From Neopusillimonas maritima (GTDB lineage Bacteria > Pseudomonadota > Gammaproteobacteria > Burkholderiales > Burkholderiaceae_B): a DNA stretch of 64,000 nt. The position numbers were made by a program, and so were the translations under genes. The stretch lies in assembly GCF_040930455.2 (NCBI RefSeq), contig NZ_CP170494.1; one strand, given 5' to 3'. Below are positions 48,392 to 58,700 of the stretch, in pieces; position 1 is the stretch's first letter; the number at the start of each line of letters is the position of its first letter. Below the pieces are notes generated by a model. The model was not told where the DNA came from, ran no database searches, and saw only the letters and a list, made by a program, of their open reading frames with translations.

Positions 48392-49507
48392 TTATATCGA
48401 CGCGATCGTATTTTTATAGACCTGAAGGGTTTGAGCCGTGAAAGGTTCCAGGGAGAAATACTGCTCACTGTGGCGGCGAGCGGCCTTTCCCATTTCAACC
48501 CGCAATTGCGGATTATCAGCCAAAGCATTCAGGATCGGCACAATTGCTCGGGGCTCACGCACCGGCAAAATCCAGCCTTGCACACCGTGGGTTAAATTTT
48601 CGGGTAACCCACCGGTGTCCGTGATCAAGGTTGGCAGCCCCATTGCCATCGTTTCCCGGCAAGCATACGAGAGCGCCTCGAAATGCGACAGTACAAAACC
48701 CACATCACATGCGCCCAGTACATCGCGTATGTCGTCAACCAGCCCCGGGAAAACACAGGCATTCTGCATTCCAGCCGCAATCACCCGACTCATACGTTGT
48801 GTGTCGGGGGGATCGCCGGCGACCAATACACGGAATCGGTCGCGCAAGTCGGCCGGCAACATGGCAATGGCTTCCACCAGCTCCAGCCAACCTTTTTCGG
48901 TATCCGTCCCGCCCACACTACCCATCACAATCAAGCGCTCATGTTGATCGCCAAACCAACGTTGACGCAAAGCTGCGCGCCGAGACGCATCAACAGGCGC
49001 GTAATGCTGGGTATCGATACCATGCCGGATCGTCGTACAGGGCAGCGAGCCATATGCAGAAGCAACCAAGCCCCGCGCCACGTAGTCACTAACGGCAATA
49101 ACATGATCAGTGCCCAGGTTCGCCCGAAGTCGATGACCCAAACTGTTTATTCTGCGATCGTTGTGACGCGTCCATACAATTTTGGGAGGCCGCGGCAACC
49201 CCATTCTGGCCAACATCATATGACGATGATCGGCCGATGCATTAACATGCACCAAATCAAAATTTTCCTCACGCAGAAACCGGCGCAAGGCGCACACTTC
49301 ACGAAACAAAACGGCGGGACGCGAAGTGAATCGCATATCGATTACATTCACACCCGAAATCTTGCTAGCATAGCGAAACAGACGACTCTGCGCCGGTGTC
49401 CCTAGCCATAACTCATGGTCATTTCCCAGCGTATGCAACAGATTCATAATGTACGTTACATGGCCACCGCCATTGCCATGATGAATATTGGTGTACAGAA
49501 TCTTCAT
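48392..49507 (-). CDS. Glycosyltransferase family 4
   Basis: A 371-residue GT-B enzyme beginning MKILYTNIHHGNGGGHVTYIMNLL. The donor domain shows MGSVGGTDTEKGWLELVEA and FVLSHFEALSYACRETMAMGLP. Probably adds a sugar to LPS core or another surface glycan, but neither sugar nor acceptor can be read. The start overlaps the stop of the GT2 gene by 4 bases. It ends 8 bases before the broken deacetylase. Confidence 0.85.
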   Translation of the reverse strand: MKILYTNIHHGNGGGHVTYIMNLLHTLGNDHELWLGTPAQSRLFRYASKISGVNVIDMRFTSRPAVLFREVCALRRFLREENFDLVHVNASADHRHMMLARMGLPRPPKIVWTRHNDRRINSLGHRLRANLGTDHVIAVSDYVARGLVASAYGSLPCTTIRHGIDTQHYAPVDASRRAALRQRWFGDQHERLIVMGSVGGTDTEKGWLELVEAIAMLPADLRDRFRVLVAGDPPDTQRMSRVIAAGMQNACVFPGLVDDIRDVLGACDVGFVLSHFEALSYACRETMAMGLPTLITDTGGLPENLTHGVQGWILPVREPRAIVPILNALADNPQLRVEMGKAARRHSEQYFSLEPFTAQTLQVYKNTIASI

Positions 49508-50265
49508 GATGAATGAGGTTTGCGCTTTGTCTGCAAATAGCGCAGTTTGCTGTATCGAAAAAAACTGCCGGCCGCCGCGGTCGCCGCAAGAATAAAACCT
49601 TCTTTGCCGTCGAGAAAACCACGGCGAATCAAATAGATTCGTACAAATGTCCAGAACGCATGGCCGGCAATACCCGCCACGGATGTTCGACGGCCTTTCT
49701 CAAACATCATCTGGGCGGCTGCCGACGAATAACGATTTACTTTGTCAATCAAAACTTCCATATTTGCGTAGGGATAGTGCAAAAAATGGCTTCGCAAAGT
49801 ACCTGGAGACGTACTCGACACAATTTTTTCATGCACGGCAGCCTCAGTAAACTGCGCCTGGCCACGACGAAACAGCCTTACGACATAATCCGGCCACCAC
49901 CCACAATGCCGGATCCATCGATCTCCGAACCACGACAACCGCGCAATTTTATATGCGTCATAGCGTGCGTTAAGCATAGTGGAACGAATTTCTTGTGCCA
50001 GTTCCGGCGTTATGCGTTCATCGGCGTCGATCGACAAAACCCAATCCTTGGTGGCCATATTAAGCACCCGGTTCTTCTGTGGGCCAAATCCCGGCCAATC
50101 GGCGCTTACCTCCACTCGCGCACCAAGTGATTCGGCAATTTCCCGCGTACTATCCGTACTTCCTGAATCAAGCACGATAATTTCATCGGCAAACTGAACC
50201 GATTTGATGCAGTCGGCGATATGTGCCGACTCGTTCTTGGTAATAATAATTACCGACAGTGTCAT
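49504..50265 (-). CDS. Glycosyltransferase family 2, WaaE/KdtX-like
   Basis: A 253-residue GT-A enzyme. LSVIIITKNESAHIADCIKSV, EIIVLDSGSTDSTREIAESLGA, the metal-binding SIDADER, and EAAVHEKIV are those of LPS core beta-1,4-glucosyltransferases of the WaaE/KdtX group. A hydrophobic C-terminal part (residues about 195-230) may associate with the membrane. ATG at 50265 overlaps the upstream deacetylase stop by 4 bases; the longer frame start at 50301 is not needed. Confidence 0.85.
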   Translation of the reverse strand: MTLSVIIITKNESAHIADCIKSVQFADEIIVLDSGSTDSTREIAESLGARVEVSADWPGFGPQKNRVLNMATKDWVLSIDADERITPELAQEIRSTMLNARYDAYKIARLSWFGDRWIRHCGWWPDYVVRLFRRGQAQFTEAAVHEKIVSSTSPGTLRSHFLHYPYANMEVLIDKVNRYSSAAAQMMFEKGRRTSVAGIAGHAFWTFVRIYLIRRGFLDGKEGFILAATAAAGSFFRYSKLRYLQTKRKPHSS

Positions 50266-51113
50266 GCGCGTTCCCGCCTTGATCGTTTCCACCGTTTCCA
50301 ACCGTTGAACAGTGGCGCCACAAACGGATTACGCGCAACCCAGATGCGACGGCCCACCGATTCGCCGGTTGTGTTGCGCACCGCGAAACGATGAATACAC
50401 TCAGGGTTACTGGAAGGCTTGTTTTGCCCAAACGCCAACGTGGTATACAAATAACGATACCCTGCTTGTTTGGCCAGTTGCACGTAATCTTCATCGAAAT
50501 AACCTTGAGGCCAGCATAAATGCTCTGTGGCATAGCCCAGGCGGGCGGCCAGGGTTTGGCGCGATCGAGTAAGTTCTTCCATCATGTGCAGGTTTTTGTT
50601 GGCTTTATCGTCACCCAAGTCCCAGCGTGTGTGCGTATCTGTGTGGCTGTGAAACTCAAAAGTGCCCGACTCCACCATTTCGTGAATCTCGCTCCAGCGC
50701 AAAACGACGTCATCACCTTGTCCTGCGTTAATACGGCGTTCACACTCGTGGTGATCGGGCGTGTCGGGCAAGTGGCCTGCACGGCCTTGGCAGGGCCTCA
50801 CCGGCCCATCGTGAACCCAGGACGTAACCAGGAAAATCACCGCATTAAACCCCCATTTCTGAAGGATGGGATAGGCCCATACCCAGTTATCCAGATAGCC
50901 ATCGTCAAACGTAATCATCACCGACTTTGCTGCAAGGGGATGACCATTTAAATAATCAACATACTGCTGGGTGGTAATGGATTGATACCCATGCCACTTC
51001 AACCATTTCAACTGATTTTCAAAATTAGAAGGTGAAGTGGTAATAGGCCCCGCACTAGGGGACACATGGTGATACATCAAAATCGGAATGCTGGACGCGT
51101 TGCCAAATAACAT
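50262..51113 (-). CDS. Polysaccharide deacetylase family protein
   Basis: A 283-residue NodB-fold enzyme that would remove an acetyl group from a sugar. IPILMYHHVSPSAG opens the domain; motif 1 is MITFDDGYLDN with the catalytic Asp pair, motif 2 is FHSHTDTHTRWD, and CWPQGYFDEDY is motif 3. No signal peptide is seen, so it acts in the cytoplasm or on the inner face. Its ATG overlaps the upstream stop by one base (TAATG). An intact relative of the broken copy at 47732-48383. Confidence 0.87.
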   Translation of the reverse strand: MLFGNASSIPILMYHHVSPSAGPITTSPSNFENQLKWLKWHGYQSITTQQYVDYLNGHPLAAKSVMITFDDGYLDNWVWAYPILQKWGFNAVIFLVTSWVHDGPVRPCQGRAGHLPDTPDHHECERRINAGQGDDVVLRWSEIHEMVESGTFEFHSHTDTHTRWDLGDDKANKNLHMMEELTRSRQTLAARLGYATEHLCWPQGYFDEDYVQLAKQAGYRYLYTTLAFGQNKPSSNPECIHRFAVRNTTGESVGRRIWVARNPFVAPLFNGWKRWKRSRRERA

Positions 51114-52225
51114 TATGAAGAACTCCTCCTTTTTCGCTGACCCAGCCAGTTTAAATACGCGTGCTCCGTTGAACTTGCCATTGTCGATAAGTCGTACCGA
51201 TGAGCCTCATAGACAAAGCGCCGGCCTGCCACGCCCATTTGTCGTCGCAGTGCGGGGTTATCAAGCAATTTTTGTAAAGCGCTGGTTAATGCCGCGACGT
51301 CGCGCAGCGCAAACAAAATGCCGGTCTCGTTTTCAAGCATCATTTCAGGTACGCCACCTACCCGTGTGCCAATAACTGGCAAACCACTCGCCTGAGCTTC
51401 TGCAAAAACCGTTCCAGTCGCTTCTGTTTCCGTGGCCAAGGCAAAAATATCCGAACCATTCAGAATTTGCGGCACGTCTTGACGTGTGCCCAGGAAATGA
51501 ACGCGCCGTGCCAATCCCCTTTCCTGCACGATGTCTTGCAAAGTTTCCATTAATGGCGAACCTGATCCCACCAGGACCAGATGTACGTTGGGTCGGGCAC
51601 GGATCAAAGGCTCAACCGCCTCCAGCAGCACTCGATGGCCTTTTTGTTCGCGCATGACCGCGACAGAAACAATGACGACGTCATTTTCCGCCAACTTCAG
51701 TTCACTGCGAAGCGTTGAACCTGTCGGCCAGTTGTTTAAGTCGATACCGGGATACACTACTTTGACCTTATCGGGTGCGGCCCCCCGTTCAATCAAATGG
51801 TTGCGCACGTATTGGCTGCATGCAATAACAGCATGCGGCACCACTGTATACGACAGCAAAGAACCTACACGTTTGGCCAGATGACGCGAACGCACCACCA
51901 AAGGTACGCCAGCCAAACGAGCCGCGACCCCCACCAGCATGGTGTCACGACGGCTGTTGGTGTTCACAACATCGAAACCCTGCTCAATGAACAGACGCCG
52001 GAAGCGCCTAACGCCCTTTGCATAATTAACAAACCCATCAGTTAACAAGGTATGAACCACAAAGCCGTCATCCTGCAAGCGCTGCGCCAGTTTTGCATGC
52101 GGCTGGCAAATCGCTTGAACGTCATGTCCACGTTCCCGCAACCCACACATGACTTTGAAAATATATTGCTCTTGCCCCCCAAAGCTGGTGGTCGCCTCAG
52201 AAAAGGCGATGCGTAAACGGGTCAT
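51113..52225 (-). CDS. Glycosyltransferase family 4
   Basis: A 370-residue GT-B enzyme: MTRLRIAFSEATTSFGGQEQYIF at the N-terminus, VSVAVMREQKGHRVLLEA and the donor motif ALATETEATGTVFAEAQASGLPVIG at the C-terminal domain. Likely LPS core or surface glycan synthesis. ATG at 52225 overlaps the dnaE stop by 4 bases, so the set of sugar genes is coupled to the replication gene. Confidence 0.85.
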   Translation of the reverse strand: MTRLRIAFSEATTSFGGQEQYIFKVMCGLRERGHDVQAICQPHAKLAQRLQDDGFVVHTLLTDGFVNYAKGVRRFRRLFIEQGFDVVNTNSRRDTMLVGVAARLAGVPLVVRSRHLAKRVGSLLSYTVVPHAVIACSQYVRNHLIERGAAPDKVKVVYPGIDLNNWPTGSTLRSELKLAENDVVIVSVAVMREQKGHRVLLEAVEPLIRARPNVHLVLVGSGSPLMETLQDIVQERGLARRVHFLGTRQDVPQILNGSDIFALATETEATGTVFAEAQASGLPVIGTRVGGVPEMMLENETGILFALRDVAALTSALQKLLDNPALRRQMGVAGRRFVYEAHRYDLSTMASSTEHAYLNWLGQRKRRSSS

Positions 52226-55200
52226 TGGTAGGCAATCTCCACAGCGTCGGGTGACACCCACCCATTTAACTGATCAAAAAGCGCGTCGGCCATACGCACA
52301 CGCCAGGACTCACCCAAGCGAACACGGCACGAAAAATCATGCTTGACCAATTGCAACTCCACCGCAACACCGAACACACCATTCTCAGGCTCTGCCCTGA
52401 ATGGATTCAACACTTTCTTTAAACGTTCAACATCGGCGTTACCATTCAATGTGATGCGCAGCGCCTGAGCACGCGACTCACGCGCCAATTGCAAGTCGTA
52501 TAGGGCGTCAGCCGAAACACGCAACCCGCCGGAATATTCATCCGGGCTAACCTTGCCGTGCACGATAATAAGCTGGTCTTCACGCAAACGATGGCGATGT
52601 TGTTCATAGAGCTCGTTGAAGATCGCCACCTCGACTTGAGCTGAACCGTCGTCCAGCAAGGCATACAACATCTTGCCACGCCGCGTCATACGAGGCCGCA
52701 GCGCCGACAAGACCCCGGCAAACCATTGCAGACCGCGCGCCGGCTCTAGGCGCGCAAGCGGTTTGGGCGCAAAACGCCGCACCTCATCGCGCCAGGCATC
52801 GAATAAGTGCGCACTGAAAAAGAAGCCCAACGCCGCTTTTTCTTCTGTTAGTTGGGTTTGCAAATCCCAGGGTGGGACCTTCGCCAACTCACCCTCGACA
52901 ATATCATTGCTGTCGTCATCGAAAAGAGAAACTTGATTGGCACTACGTTCCGCCTGCTCCGCCGCCTCTATGGCGTTACCCACCGTCGCCAGCAGCGCCG
53001 CCCGGTTAGCTGAGATCGTATCGAAAGCGCCCGCGCGGATCAAAGCCTCAATGGTGCGCCGGTTCACGGCATGGCGGTCGATACGCCGACAAAAGTCAAA
53101 CAGACTGGTAAAAGGCCCCCCTTCCTCACGCGCCCGGATAATTGCCTCTACCGCACCCTGCCCAGTGCCTTTTACCGCCCCCAATCCATAACAAATGGTG
53201 CGCGGCGGCTTTAACTGCGCGGTCCAGTTATCCTGAACCGGTTCAAAACGGTAGTTCGACGTGTTGACATCCGGGGCTTGAACCGTGACCCCATTCGCCA
53301 AGGCGTCTTTCCAAAACACCTGCACCTTGTCGGTGTCATCCATATCCGACGACAACGTTGCAGCTAAAAACTCGGCCGGATGATAATGTTTCAGCCACGC
53401 TGTTTGATAGGCGATCAGCGCGTAAGCCGCAGAGTGACTCTTGTTGAAACCGTAACCCGCAAATTTCTCCATTAAGTCGAACAACTTAACGGCCAAATCC
53501 GCGTCATAACCTTTTTCAACCGCCCCTTTCTGGAATATCTCGCGATGTTTGGCCATTTCCTCGGGCTTCTTCTTACCCATGGCCCGACGCAGCATATCGG
53601 CGCCGCCCAGCGTGTATCCCCCGATAATCTGGGAGATCAGCATGACTTGTTCCTGGTACACAATCACGCCGTAGGTGCTTTTCAACACAGGTTCCAAATC
53701 GGGATGAAAATAATCCACCTCGGCACGCCCATGTTTGCGGTTAACGAAATCAACCACCATCCCTGACTCCAGGGGGCCGGGCCGATACAACGCCAGCATG
53801 GCGATCACGTCTTCAAATGTGTTCGGTTTTAAACTGCGCAACAACTCTTTCATGCCACGCGATTCGAGCTGGAAAACCGCCGTTGTATTGCCCTCACTGA
53901 GCAACTGATAAGTGGGTTCGTTATCCAGCGGCAAAGCCATGATGTCGAAATCACGCTTGTCTTCATTAAAGCGCTGCACGTAACGTACAGCCCAATCGAG
54001 AATTGTTAAGTTTCGCAAACCCAGAAAATCGAATTTGACCAAACCGGCCGCTTCAACATCGTCTTTGTCGAATTGCGAAACAGCGCTGGCATCCTCACCG
54101 GGCTGCGCGTAAAGAGGACAAAAGTCGGTTAATTTACCGGGCGCAATGAGTACGCCCCCCGCGTGCATGCCGACATTGCGTGTTAACCCTTCAAGAGGAC
54201 GTGCCAGGTCGATAAGCGCACGAACCTCTTCATCCTGATCGTACCGCTCTTTAAATGCCGGCTCGCTTGACAAAGCGCGTTCCAACGTCCACGGATCGGC
54301 GGGACTAAAGGGAATAAGCTTTGATAAACCATCGCACAAGCTATAGGGCATTTCAAGCACACGACCCACGTCGCGGACAACCGCCTTCGCGCCCAGCGTA
54401 CCGAATGTGGCGATCTGGCTGACGGCTTCGCGCCCATACTTTTGCTTAACGTAATCAATCACCCTTTCGCGGTTGTCCTGGCAAAAATCGATATCGAAGT
54501 CGGGCATGGATACCCGCTCGGGATTGAGAAACCGTTCAAAAAGCAAGTCGTAACGAATAGGATCAAGATCGGTGATCCCCAGTGAATAGGCTACCAGCGA
54601 ACCGGCGCCCGACCCCCTGCCCGGCCCCACGGGTACGCCATTTTGCTTACCCCAGTTAATAAAGTCGGCAACGATTAAGAAATAACCTGGAAAACCCATA
54701 TCAATAATGGTTTTACATTCCAGGCGCAAGCGCTCGAGATATATTGGATAGCGCTGCTCTCGTTCGGTGGCGTCGGGATACAAAAACGCCATGCGTTGTG
54801 CCAAACCCTCTTCCGACAACTGGATCAGATAGTCATTTAGCGTCATCCCCTCAGGCGTTGGGAAGTCGGGCAAACGAGGCTGCCCCAGCACCAACGTTAG
54901 ATTGCAACGCTTCGCAATTTCAACTGCATTTTGCAGCGCACAAGGCACGTCGGCGAACCGACGTGCCATTTCCTCTGTGGAAAGCAAATACTGTTCTTCA
55001 GTGAAGCGTCGGTGCCGCCGCGGATTGGCTAACTGCTCGCCTTCTGCTATACAAACGCGCGCCTCGTGAGCGCGATACTGATGAGGCTCGATAAACTGTA
55101 CCGGATGAGTCGCCACGACCGGCAAGTCAAGTTCTGCGGCAAGCTGCAATGCCGATTGGACATAGGCCTCATCGCCGTCCGCCCCAGTGCGTTGCAATTC

Positions 55201-55713
55201 GATATAAAAAGCATCGGGAAAACGTCGGCTCCAATATTGTGCCAATACCCGGGCCTCTGCATCGCGACCCGCCTCCAGCGCTTGACCGACGTCGCCTGCG
55301 CGCCCGCCGGAAAGCATAATCAAGCCCTCAACATTGTCTAACCACGCACGCCGGACTTCTGCACGGCCTGCATATTGGTTTTCAAGCCAGGCGCGCGTAA
55401 GAATTTCACAAAGCGCCAAATAGCCCGCCTGATTGCGAACCAGCAATAACGCCCGGTGAGGCTTATCGCGATCAGCCTCGTTTTCGATCCAGATATCGCA
55501 ACCGGCAATCGGTTTAACACCCTTGGCACGCGCCGCCTTATAGAACTTGATCAGGCCAAATACATTACATAAATCGGTCAGCGCAACAGCCGGCTGGCCA
55601 AAGCCCGCCACTTTTCCAACAAGCTCAGGAATTTGCACAATGCCGTCAACCACCGAAAACTCGGAGTGAACACGCAAGTGGACGAAAGAGGGGGGCGTAA
55701 CGGTTTCTGTCAT
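52222..55713 (-). CDS. dnaE: DNA polymerase III alpha subunit
   Basis: The replicative polymerase subunit. The 1,163-residue length is almost that of E. coli DnaE (1,160). A PHP domain starts at FVHLRVHSEFSVVDG. The polymerase core has VGPGRGSGAGSLVAYSLGITD and the catalytic PDFDIDFCQDNRE. GYGFNKSHSAAYALIAYQTAW lies in the thumb/fingers region, and an OB fold follows near residue 990. It heads a left-pointing operon with the glycan genes. Confidence 0.98.
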   Translation of the reverse strand: MTETVTPPSFVHLRVHSEFSVVDGIVQIPELVGKVAGFGQPAVALTDLCNVFGLIKFYKAARAKGVKPIAGCDIWIENEADRDKPHRALLLVRNQAGYLALCEILTRAWLENQYAGRAEVRRAWLDNVEGLIMLSGGRAGDVGQALEAGRDAEARVLAQYWSRRFPDAFYIELQRTGADGDEAYVQSALQLAAELDLPVVATHPVQFIEPHQYRAHEARVCIAEGEQLANPRRHRRFTEEQYLLSTEEMARRFADVPCALQNAVEIAKRCNLTLVLGQPRLPDFPTPEGMTLNDYLIQLSEEGLAQRMAFLYPDATEREQRYPIYLERLRLECKTIIDMGFPGYFLIVADFINWGKQNGVPVGPGRGSGAGSLVAYSLGITDLDPIRYDLLFERFLNPERVSMPDFDIDFCQDNRERVIDYVKQKYGREAVSQIATFGTLGAKAVVRDVGRVLEMPYSLCDGLSKLIPFSPADPWTLERALSSEPAFKERYDQDEEVRALIDLARPLEGLTRNVGMHAGGVLIAPGKLTDFCPLYAQPGEDASAVSQFDKDDVEAAGLVKFDFLGLRNLTILDWAVRYVQRFNEDKRDFDIMALPLDNEPTYQLLSEGNTTAVFQLESRGMKELLRSLKPNTFEDVIAMLALYRPGPLESGMVVDFVNRKHGRAEVDYFHPDLEPVLKSTYGVIVYQEQVMLISQIIGGYTLGGADMLRRAMGKKKPEEMAKHREIFQKGAVEKGYDADLAVKLFDLMEKFAGYGFNKSHSAAYALIAYQTAWLKHYHPAEFLAATLSSDMDDTDKVQVFWKDALANGVTVQAPDVNTSNYRFEPVQDNWTAQLKPPRTICYGLGAVKGTGQGAVEAIIRAREEGGPFTSLFDFCRRIDRHAVNRRTIEALIRAGAFDTISANRAALLATVGNAIEAAEQAERSANQVSLFDDDSNDIVEGELAKVPPWDLQTQLTEEKAALGFFFSAHLFDAWRDEVRRFAPKPLARLEPARGLQWFAGVLSALRPRMTRRGKMLYALLDDGSAQVEVAIFNELYEQHRHRLREDQLIIVHGKVSPDEYSGGLRVSADALYDLQLARESRAQALRITLNGNADVERLKKVLNPFRAEPENGVFGVAVELQLVKHDFSCRVRLGESWRVRMADALFDQLNGWVSPDAVEIAYQ

Positions 55714-55738
55714 GAACGAATTGTACCCACAGACCCGG

Positions 55739-58700
55739 TTATCGGTGCATGGCCGACCAGGCTTTTTGTAAGCGTTTTACAGATACCGGCATCGGTGTGC
55801 GCAATGTCTGTGCAAACAACGAAACGCGCAACTCCTCGAGCATCCAGCGGAAATCAGCCAATTGGGCATCAGGCGCACCTTTCAAGGCACTCAAGGCGCG
55901 CTGGTATTGCGTTAACAGCGGTGCCATATCAGCCATTAATTGCCGATCACGCTGCGGATCGGACTTAAGCTTGTCGATCCGCATTTGCACGGCCTTCAGA
56001 TAACGGGGGAAATGCACCAGCTTTTCATAAGGTGTATCGCGCACAAACCATTTGCTCATCAGGACAGACAACTGATTCTGCAAATCGGCATAAGCTTCTG
56101 TATGCGGCTTAGCCTGGACCAGTTTTTTTTGCACCGCCGACCACTCAATTAAAACCAGCCCCGTCAGGCGGGCAATTTCCTGCGCCAGCAACCCTAAACG
56201 CGAACGCGCCGACTCGTGCCGCTGCTCGAAGGCCTCACGCGAGCTGGGCCACGGTTCAACCATACATGCCTGTTCAATTGCCAGGTCAATGATCTGATCA
56301 CGCAGCTCATCTTGTGTGCCAAGACTAATGTAAAGCATGCTCATGCGCGTAAGATCAGTTAAGTTCTTCTGCAAGAACTTAACCTGGTCTTTCAACGCCA
56401 GGCGAAACAGCCGCCGTAACCCCAACCGATGATGAGAACGCGCTTTGGCCGGGTCGTCGAACACATCGAGATCGCAATGAGTTTGCTTGTCTACGAGCGC
56501 AGGATAACCAATCACCGACTCACCCTTGCGTCGAATCTCCATTAATTCAGGCAGCTCACCGAAGGACCAGTCGGTAATATTCTCCTGCGCAAGCGCCTGC
56601 GCCACCGACTCGTCGCGCACAGCCATCTTCTGAAAAGACGCTTGCGCCTGGCGGCCATGTTCCGCTTTAAGCTGATCAAGATTTCGCCCGCCGGACAACA
56701 TGCGCCCTTGCTCGTCGACCACCTTGAAATTCATCAGCATATGAGCCGGCAATGTCTCCAATTTGAAGTCGGTTCTTTGCGGCCTCACCTTCACGTTCTG
56801 CCACATGTCATCTGCAATGGCATCCAGCAGACCTGTTTCAGGGTCGCGAGCCTTTTCGAACCAGCGCTCGTAAAAATGCGTTGCATACTCAGGTAGCGGC
56901 ACGCAATGTCGGCGCAACTTCTGAGGCAGTGATTTAAGCAATAACTGCACTTTTTCTTTCAGCATGCCGGGAACAAGCCACTCACAACGCTGAGCATCGA
57001 TTTTGTTCAAGGCAAACAGCGGTACTGTCAACGTAACGCCATCGCGAACCGAGCCCGGTTCAAAGTGGTAATCAAGCGACATTTCGACACCGTCCCATTC
57101 CACCTTTTTTGGAAAAACATCAGTGGTAATACCGGCTGCCTCATGACGCATCAGATCGTCGCGAGTAAGCAACAAGGCTTTGCGCTTGTCATCGCTGAGC
57201 CCTTTGAACCACTTTTCCAGTGTCGCCGTTTGAAATATTTCGGCCGGAATCTGCTGATCATAAAAAGCATAAATGAGGCTGTCATCCACCAGAATGTCAG
57301 GGCGACGCGTCTGGTGCTCAAGCTTTTCTATACGCTCGGTCAATTGGCGGTTCTGTCGGACAAACGGCACGGTGGTATTCAATTCGCCTGTCACCAGCCC
57401 TTCACGAATGAAAATTTCACGCGCATGCACAGGCTCAATTTTGCCGTAGTGCATTTTCCGGCCGTTATAGACCATTAAACCGTAAACAGTGCCCCTTTCA
57501 TTGGCCACCACCTGCCCGCTTTTCTTCTCCCAGCGAGGATCAGACCAGGTTCGACGCACCAAATGCGCACCGACACGCTCAATCCAGCCGGGCTCGATAC
57601 GCGCCACGCACCGCGCAAAAAGCTGCGAGGTTTCCACCAATTCGGCCGCGACAATCCAACGCCCCCCTTTACGCCCCAGCGTTGAACCCGGATGAATCAA
57701 AAATCGAATATTCCGCGCGCCAAGATAGCGCTGCCCTTCTTCGGCTTTCAGCCCAATATTGCCAAGCAGACCGGCCAACAAGGCTTTATGCAATTGTTCG
57801 TATGTCGCTTCAGTTTGATTGACACGCCACCCCTGTTCGCCAACTAACGCAGCCAATTGACTGTGAACGTCATGCCATTCACGCAAACGCAAAGGCGATA
57901 AATAGTTTTGACGCAGCAACGCCACGAGTTTTTTCTGCGATGCTTTATGCCGGACTTTGTCTTCATACCAGGACCACAGCTTTACGTATGACAGGAACTC
58001 CGACTTGCTGTCTGCAAATTTCTGATGTGCGTTTTGCGCCGCATCTCGCTCAGCCATTGGACGGTCGCGCGGATCCTGAACTGATAGTGCAGCGGCAATA
58101 ATCAGCATCTCGGCCAAACACTGTTCGTCGCGCGCGGCCAGCACCATGCGGGCAATACGCGGATCCACGGGCAAACGGGCCAATGCAGCACCCACGCGCG
58201 TGAGCTGGTTCGCCTCATCCAGCGCCCCAAGCTCTTGCAGCAGGTGATAACCATCAGCCACCGCCCGGCCGGTCGGCGCCTCAACGAACGGAAAAGTTTC
58301 AATATCGTCCAGCTTAAGTGCCTTCATCCGCAAAATAACGGACGCCAACGAAGAACGGAGGATTTCAGGGTCGGTAAACGCGGCGCGTCGTTGAAAACTT
58401 TCTTCATCGTACAGTCGGAGGCACACCCCCGGCCCGATCCGACCACACCGCCCCGCCCGTTGATTGGCCGATGCCTGACTAATGGGTTCGATGCGAAGTT
58501 GCTCGACTTTGTTGCGCCAGGAATAACGCTTGATACGCGCCAAACCACTGTCAACCACATAACGGATGCCCGGTACGGTAAGTGAAGTTTCCGCGACGTT
58601 GGTGGCCAACACCACGCGCCGCCGATTGCTTTGCGGGCGAAAAATTTGCTCTTGCTCAGCCTGGGACAAACGTGCAAACAGCGGCAATACATCGAGACGG

